Source of the DNA: Methylophaga sp. OBS1
GTDB taxonomy: Bacteria > Pseudomonadota > Gammaproteobacteria > Nitrosococcales > Methylophagaceae
Direction of reading: 5' to 3'
DNA: 64,000 nt
Assembly (NCBI RefSeq): GCF_026319365.1
Contig: NZ_JAPDMS010000001.1
Span: forward strand, 434,977-498,976
The notes beneath the pieces were generated by a model, which was not told where the DNA came from, searched no databases, and saw only the letters and a program-made list of their open reading frames with translations. This document shows, one piece after another, positions 59,967 to 64,000 of the stretch. Every line of letters starts with the position of its first letter. The stretch's first letter is position 1. Made by a program: the position numbers and the translations under genes.

Positions 59967-60734
59967 TTATCGAGTGACCAGTTCGCGCCAGCCAAAGCCA
60001 GCATTCTGTTCAGCGACACCTATCCAGTTTTCTTCACACTGCAGGGCCCTAGCCAGTAACGGGACGACAATCGACGGACAGTTGTTCTTTTCCGAGATAT
60101 GCATCGCCATGATGTGTTGTAATTTCGAGGTGTCAATTTTCTCAAGTAATGTGGCAGATTGCACGTTATTTAAATGCCCCAGCCGACCGCCGACCCGACG
60201 TTTCAAATGCTCGGGATACTCACCCTGCTCCAGCATTGTGACGTCGTGGTTGGTTTCCAGCAACAGACCGTCGCAGGCGTTGAGTGTCTCTTCGATCAAC
60301 GGCGTGATGGAGCCCACATCGGTGAGCAGGCCCAAACGGTGCAAACCGCTGCTGAAGACGAACTGACTGGGTTCACGGGCATCATGTGGCACCGGGAATG
60401 GCTCCACCTCAATATCGTTGAGGGTGAAGCGCTCATGACAGTTGAACTCGCGAATATGGGTAGCGATATCTGCGGGCAGGCATCCTGCTGTACCGGGCGT
60501 AGCATAGACTGGCAGACGATGCTTGCGGGCCATGACCCTGACACCAGCCATGTGATCGGCATGTTCATGAGTAATCAGAATCGCTGTGAGCGAAGGCGCA
60601 TCAATATCAAGCTGATGCAGTCTTTTCTCAGCTTCACGAGCAGAAAAACCACAATCAATCATGAGCGTGGTTTTTCCGTGCGTGACTATGGTTGCATTAC
60701 CTCGACTACCGCTACCGAGGGACGCAAAACGCAT
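59967..60734 (-). CDS. Metallo-beta-lactamase-fold hydrolase (YycJ-like)
   Basis: 255 residues. [15 protein letters not shown] at the start, [14 protein letters not shown] with the metal ligands and the [10 protein letters not shown] and LLLETNHD segments fit the YycJ/WalJ group of MBL-fold proteins, putative 5'-3' DNA exonucleases or phosphodiesterases. Its start shares one base with the bamC stop. In E. coli bamC and purC are adjacent, so here the MBL gene is inserted between them. I do not assign a substrate. Confidence 0.9.
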   Translation of the reverse strand: MRFASLGSGSRGNATIVTHGKTTLMIDCGFSAREAEKRLHQLDIDAPSLTAILITHEHADHMAGVRVMARKHRLPVYATPGTAGCLPADIATHIREFNCHERFTLNDIEVEPFPVPHDAREPSQFVFSSGLHRLGLLTDVGSITPLIEETLNACDGLLLETNHDVTMLEQGEYPEHLKRRVGGRLGHLNNVQSATLLEKIDTSKLQHIMAMHISEKNNCPSIVVPLLARALQCEENWIGVAEQNAGFGWRELVTR

Positions 60735-61765
60735 TAGGGTGCAAGCTGCTCCTGAATCAGATTCAACAGGCGTTTGGCAGTATCACTGGAGGTACGCTTC
60801 TCTTCCGCGTCCATGACCACCACTCGTGTATCTGATGCCTCTGAAATCAGTTTGATGTAGTAATACTCTTCCGGCTTTTCTTCTACTTCATCACGCCAGA
60901 AAGCGAGACCACTGAAGAAACCCTTTTCTTCCTGCTCGATTTCCTTGAATGGATCGATGTAACGCACAAAGTAGTAACCCAGGCTGCGATCGCGATCTTC
61001 AACAGAGAAACCTTTGCTGTCCAGAACGCGACCGACACGACGCCAGGCAGTCTGGAAATCCTGTTCGATAAACAGACTTTGTTGACCGCCCTCTTCATCG
61101 ATCAACAGCACGCGGGCAGTTTCTTCCGGTGGGGGTGCAGGCTGGGCGATGCGCATTTCCTGTACGTCTTCTTTGTACAGGGTACCCAGATAATCGGCGA
61201 GCTGACGCAGTGTTGCTTCATTCTTCTGAGAGTTAGTCCGGGTTTCATCCACGGCGCTTAAGTAAACTTTGGATTGTTTGGAGGTATCGCCCCGTTCCAT
61301 GCGAATGCGATAAGCATAGCCATCGGCATCTGGCGCTGTATCCATCAGGCCAATACGACTGTCGATGCGTGCTATAGCCAGGCCCTGGGTGGCCCAGAAC
61401 TCCTGAATACGCTGCCATGTCACGTCCCGCTCACCGGGTACAACAAGGTGACGGCTTGCCCCTTCACCCGCCAGAGACGGTTTTTTATCTGGCTGTATGT
61501 TGTATTTGGCAGCGAGCGGATTATTTGAGGCTTCCTCAAACTCTGAATAGGTGGCCGTCGAATCTTTCTCACCGGCAATAACATCATTGATGCGGTTGGT
61601 ACTCAGCTCAGGCGGCACGTCCAGTGGCGGCATGGTTTCGGCACGACGATATTCCTGCGTGTTGTCAGGCACCACCTGGTCCAGATTTGAAAATGCGCCA
61701 CAAGCACTCAGTACGGACGCCATCATGACGACCAGCGATGTTTGTTTGAAATGTTTCGCGTTCAT
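60734..61765 (-). CDS. bamC: Outer-membrane assembly lipoprotein BamC
   Basis: 343 residues. Lipobox ASVLSAC gives an outer-membrane lipoprotein. The unstructured N-terminal segment with DNTQEYRRAETMPPLDVPPEL is the part that binds BamD, followed by two helix-grip domains. It is part of the BAM complex that inserts beta barrels. It lies 23 bases after dapA, as in E. coli. Confidence 0.93.
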   Translation of the reverse strand: MNAKHFKQTSLVVMMASVLSACGAFSNLDQVVPDNTQEYRRAETMPPLDVPPELSTNRINDVIAGEKDSTATYSEFEEASNNPLAAKYNIQPDKKPSLAGEGASRHLVVPGERDVTWQRIQEFWATQGLAIARIDSRIGLMDTAPDADGYAYRIRMERGDTSKQSKVYLSAVDETRTNSQKNEATLRQLADYLGTLYKEDVQEMRIAQPAPPPEETARVLLIDEEGGQQSLFIEQDFQTAWRRVGRVLDSKGFSVEDRDRSLGYYFVRYIDPFKEIEQEEKGFFSGLAFWRDEVEEKPEEYYYIKLISEASDTRVVVMDAEEKRTSSDTAKRLLNLIQEQLAP

Positions 61766-61788
61766 TTAATAAAGTTCACCCATTTATT

Positions 61789-62667
61789 CTAATTCAGAAC
61801 ACCCGCCGTAATGAGGGCCTCACGCACTGACTGATGGTATTTTTCCGATAATACCGTCATGGGCAGACGAATCCCTTTCGGAATCATTCCCATTTCAGCC
61901 AACGCCCATTTAACAGGAATCGGGTTAGCCTCGACAAATAAAAATTGATGAAGGGCAACCAATTTCTGGTTAATTTCCCGTGCTTTCTCCTCGTCGCCGT
62001 TGATGGCAGCCATGCACATATCATGCATCAGACGCGGTGCCACATTCGCTGTGACGGATATCACACCACAGCCACCGGCCAGGATAAAGTCAACGGTGTT
62101 GGCGTCTTCGCCGGTATACAACTCAAAGTCTTCCGTCGCCAACTGACGGATTTGCTGCACCCGGGAGACATCGCCGGAGGCTTCCTTGATACCAAGGATA
62201 TTACGGATTTCAGATAAACGTCCGACTGTCTCCGGTAGCAGGTCGGAAGCGGTCCGGCCGGGCACATTATATAAAATTTGCGGAATATCGACTGCCTCAG
62301 CAATCGCTTTGAAATGCAGGTACATGCCTTCCTGGGTAGGCTTATTATAGTAGGGTGCTACCAGTAAGGCCGCATCAGCGCCCAGATCTTTGGCGTATTC
62401 AGTGAGCTCAATCGCTTCCGAAGTCGAGTTGGCGCCGGTACCCGCCAATACAGGGATGCGGCCGTTAACCTGCTCTACCACCTTGCGGATCACACCACAG
62501 TGTTCCTCGACGCTCAAAGTAGCAGACTCACCGGTCGTGCCGACAGCGACGATGGCATCGGTTCCTTCGCTGATATGAAACTCAATCAGCTTTCGCAGGC
62601 TGTCATCATCCAGTGCACCATCTTCATGCATCGGGGTGACAAGCGCTACCATACTGCCGCTATACAT
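61789..62667 (-). CDS. dapA: 4-hydroxy-tetrahydrodipicolinate synthase
   Basis: 292 residues. The Schiff-base lysine is in LGIKEASGD, the tyrosine in ILYNVPGRT, and [11 protein letters not shown] binds pyruvate. It starts the diaminopimelate/lysine branch that feeds peptidoglycan. First gene of dapA-bamC-MBL-purC and divergent from bcp. Confidence 0.97.
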   Translation of the reverse strand: MYSGSMVALVTPMHEDGALDDDSLRKLIEFHISEGTDAIVAVGTTGESATLSVEEHCGVIRKVVEQVNGRIPVLAGTGANSTSEAIELTEYAKDLGADAALLVAPYYNKPTQEGMYLHFKAIAEAVDIPQILYNVPGRTASDLLPETVGRLSEIRNILGIKEASGDVSRVQQIRQLATEDFELYTGEDANTVDFILAGGCGVISVTANVAPRLMHDMCMAAINGDEEKAREINQKLVALHQFLFVEANPIPVKWALAEMGMIPKGIRLPMTVLSEKYHQSVREALITAGVLN

Positions 62668-62787
62668 AATCTTTGAGACTCCGGAAAAATAACAGGCATG
62701 GTACTTTGCCTGCCTGTTGATGACAAGATCAGCGATGATTGTGTAAGGTACGTTTCTCCCTAAATCGTTTCAAAACAGGATGATCAG

Positions 62788-63255
62788 ATGAGTCAAGTTG
62801 CAGTGGGACAAAAAGTCCCTGACTTTGAAGTACCCAGCACCGGCGATAAAACCTTCCGCCTCTCTGACTTTAAAGGCAAAAATGTGCTGATTTATTTCTA
62901 TCCCAAAGACAACACACCGGGCTGTACCACTGAGGGTCAGAACTTCCGTGACAACATCGAATTTTTTGACCAGCACGATACTGTGATTGTGGGTGTGTCC
63001 CGTGACAGTCTGAGGAAACATGAAAACTTCAAGGAAAAACAGTGCTTTCCGTTTGACCTGTTATCTGATGAAGATGAAGCCGTCTGTCAATTATTCGATG
63101 TCATCAAGCTCAAAAAAATGTACGGCAAAGAACACCTGGGCATTGAACGCAGTACTTTCCTGATCGATAAAGCGGGTGTACTTCGTCATGAGTGGCGCAA
63201 GGTCAAAGTAAAAGAACATGTTGATGAAGTGAAAGAAGTTATATCAGCACTTTAA
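62788..63255 (+). CDS. bcp: Thioredoxin-dependent peroxiredoxin Bcp
   Basis: 155 residues. The peroxidatic cysteine is Cys46 in PKDNTPGCTTEGQNFRD. The second cysteine found five residues later in E. coli Bcp is replaced by Gln51, so this is a one-cysteine type or uses a different resolving cysteine (others lie in KQCFPF and AVCQLF). It reduces hydroperoxides in the cytoplasm. It is divergent from dapA, as in many relatives. Confidence 0.95.
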   Translation: MSQVAVGQKVPDFEVPSTGDKTFRLSDFKGKNVLIYFYPKDNTPGCTTEGQNFRDNIEFFDQHDTVIVGVSRDSLRKHENFKEKQCFPFDLLSDEDEAVCQLFDVIKLKKMYGKEHLGIERSTFLIDKAGVLRHEWRKVKVKEHVDEVKEVISAL

Positions 63256-63329
63256 ATACCTATTTTAAGTTAATGGTTTTTATCACAAATATCGGCACTA
63301 ATTTGGACCATTAATATTACAAATCAGTC

Positions 63330-63386
63330 TCATTCGCACTATTCCGGTGCACTGGTCTGATACCGGTGTGCCGGAATACCGAATGA
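63330..63386. repeat. Long imperfect inverted repeat in the chemoreceptor leader
   Basis: A 16-base arm at 63341-63356 (ATTCCGGTGCACTGGT) pairs with 63362-63377 (ACCGGTGTGCCGGAAT) with three G-T wobbles around a five-base loop. An outer 7-base stem, TCATTCG (63330-63336) with CGAATGA (63380-63386), encloses it across a small internal loop. No T-tract follows on either strand. It ends 69 bases before the start of the chemoreceptor gene. Confidence 0.65.
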
Positions 63387-63455
63387 AAACATCGGCTTAA
63401 TCCGGTGGCGCAGGATTTGCTCGGTGTGTTTCGGATAGACCACAAGAGAAACACA

Positions 63456-64000
63456 ATGAGCAAACTCAAAAGCCACACAATGAACCTGAGCCGGGCAGAG
63501 AAAAAATGGTTACCCTGGTTTGGTAGTACCGGCAAACTGGCGATGTCCCGTTCCTGCTTTCTCAATCGACACAATTACAGCGCTGTTGAGAAAACCTTTG
63601 AAGGCATTGCAGCAACCCGCGTCAAGTTACTGCAGCAATGGGTCGCCAGTCACTGGGATCAAATGGAATTGCTCGCCGAACAAGTTGCCAGCAGCTACCC
63701 TGATATCGGCAACAACCTACTCAATGAACGAATGGCAGCCGCGCCGGACTTCTCCGAACTGTTTGTCATTGACACCAGCGGTACCGTCACCCACTCCACC
63801 TACAGCGCCCACAACGGACAAAATGATCTCGACCGTAAAGCCGTAGAAAAAGGGCTGAGCGACGCTTTTCTGCACGGCCCTTATGTCGATGAGCTGACAT
63901 TGAAGATCGGCCCGTCCAGTTCCAAGTTCCATGATGAAGTGACTTTGATGTTCTACCAGCCAGTCGTGCTGGATGGCGAGGTTCTCGGTGCGGTATGTGG
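63456..64000 (+). CDS. Methyl-accepting chemotaxis protein, partial (N-terminus only)
   Basis: The frame opens with an ATG at 63456, six bases after AAGAGA, and runs off the window after 181 residues. The segment WLPWFGSTGKLAMSRSCFLN, and the following ligand-binding-like region with LFVIDTSGTVTHSTYSAHNG and the FLHGPYVDELTLKIGPSSS stretch, resemble the Cache-type sensor of a group of gammaproteobacterial chemoreceptors I recall. No N-terminal membrane helix is evident in the visible part. The signalling domain would lie outside the window. Confidence 0.75.
   Translation, partial: MSKLKSHTMNLSRAEKKWLPWFGSTGKLAMSRSCFLNRHNYSAVEKTFEGIAATRVKLLQQWVASHWDQMELLAEQVASSYPDIGNNLLNERMAAAPDFSELFVIDTSGTVTHSTYSAHNGQNDLDRKAVEKGLSDAFLHGPYVDELTLKIGPSSSKFHDEVTLMFYQPVVLDGEVLGAVC

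Noticed and set aside
63388..63440. Possible cyclic-di-GMP riboswitch before the chemoreceptor
   Set aside because: A GGTGGCGCAGG segment loosely recalls the GEMM-I aptamer, but the conserved tetraloop receptor, the ACGCAAAGCC segment and closing stems are not present.

Overview
This window is an ordinary-looking, gene-dense chromosomal segment of a gammaproteobacterium. The gene content and order (tig-clpP-clpX-lon behind a tRNA-Leu, plsX-fabHDG-acpP-fabF-pabC-mltG-tmk-holB-pilZ-tatD, dapA-bamC-purC, ilvI-ilvH-ilvC-pssA-leuA) are typical of free-living aquatic gammaproteobacteria. A Methylophaga-like member of the Thiotrichales/Piscirickettsiaceae is my best guess. That guess rests on overall resemblance only; no methylotrophy gene lies in the window. 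I see no prophage, complete insertion sequence, integron, CRISPR array or rRNA operon.

Layout. 1-2000: end of an MFS transporter and an HPP-family membrane protein, both on the minus strand. 2046-6538: a two-gene plus-strand unit coding for a solute-binding lipoprotein and a very large receptor-type cyclic-di-GMP enzyme. 6535-10428: a small unknown protein, dacB and ettA. 10443-16620: an inverted interspersed repeat, cysI and cysJ (sulfite reductase), an EAL phosphodiesterase and a small zinc-ribbon-like protein. 16621-18442: small secreted proteins, a CbiX/SirB-like chelatase and an SGNH lipase. 18445-29329: one long minus-strand fatty-acid/phospholipid block running into cell-wall, nucleotide and replication genes. 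29397-32185: purF, cvpA and a SPOR protein. 32201-38459: lon, clpX, clpP, tig and tRNA-Leu. 38531-42462: a three-gene unit (NERD protein, 5'-nucleotidase, HDOD-GAF protein) and a CDF metal exporter. 42546-47073: pgm, a Maf-type pyrophosphatase and the muropeptide-recycling pair amgK-murU. 47059-49898: argF, argD and sodB. 50054-56915: the branched-chain amino acid genes with pssA, a holD-like gene and rimI. 57074-59955: pyrC, a GAF-GGDEF cyclase and purC. 59967-63255: an MBL hydrolase, bamC, dapA and, divergently, bcp. 63456-64000: the start of a chemoreceptor.

How the genes work together. Most are housekeeping: fatty-acid initiation and elongation feed phospholipid synthesis (plsX, pssA). 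Murein is made, trimmed and recycled (dapA, mltG, dacB, amgK, murU). Protein quality control is grouped (tig, clpP, clpX, lon), with a convincing heat-shock promoter in front of lon. The less ordinary part is signalling. Three GGDEF/EAL proteins, a PilZ protein, an HDOD-GAF protein and a chemoreceptor occur in 64 kb. The 1178-residue protein at 3002-6538 joins a periplasmic PhnD-like binding domain directly to PAS-PAS-GGDEF-EAL and a C-terminal zinc-binding CZB-like domain, and is translationally coupled to a second binding protein with no ABC permease or ATPase nearby. This is the best candidate here for a little-described system.
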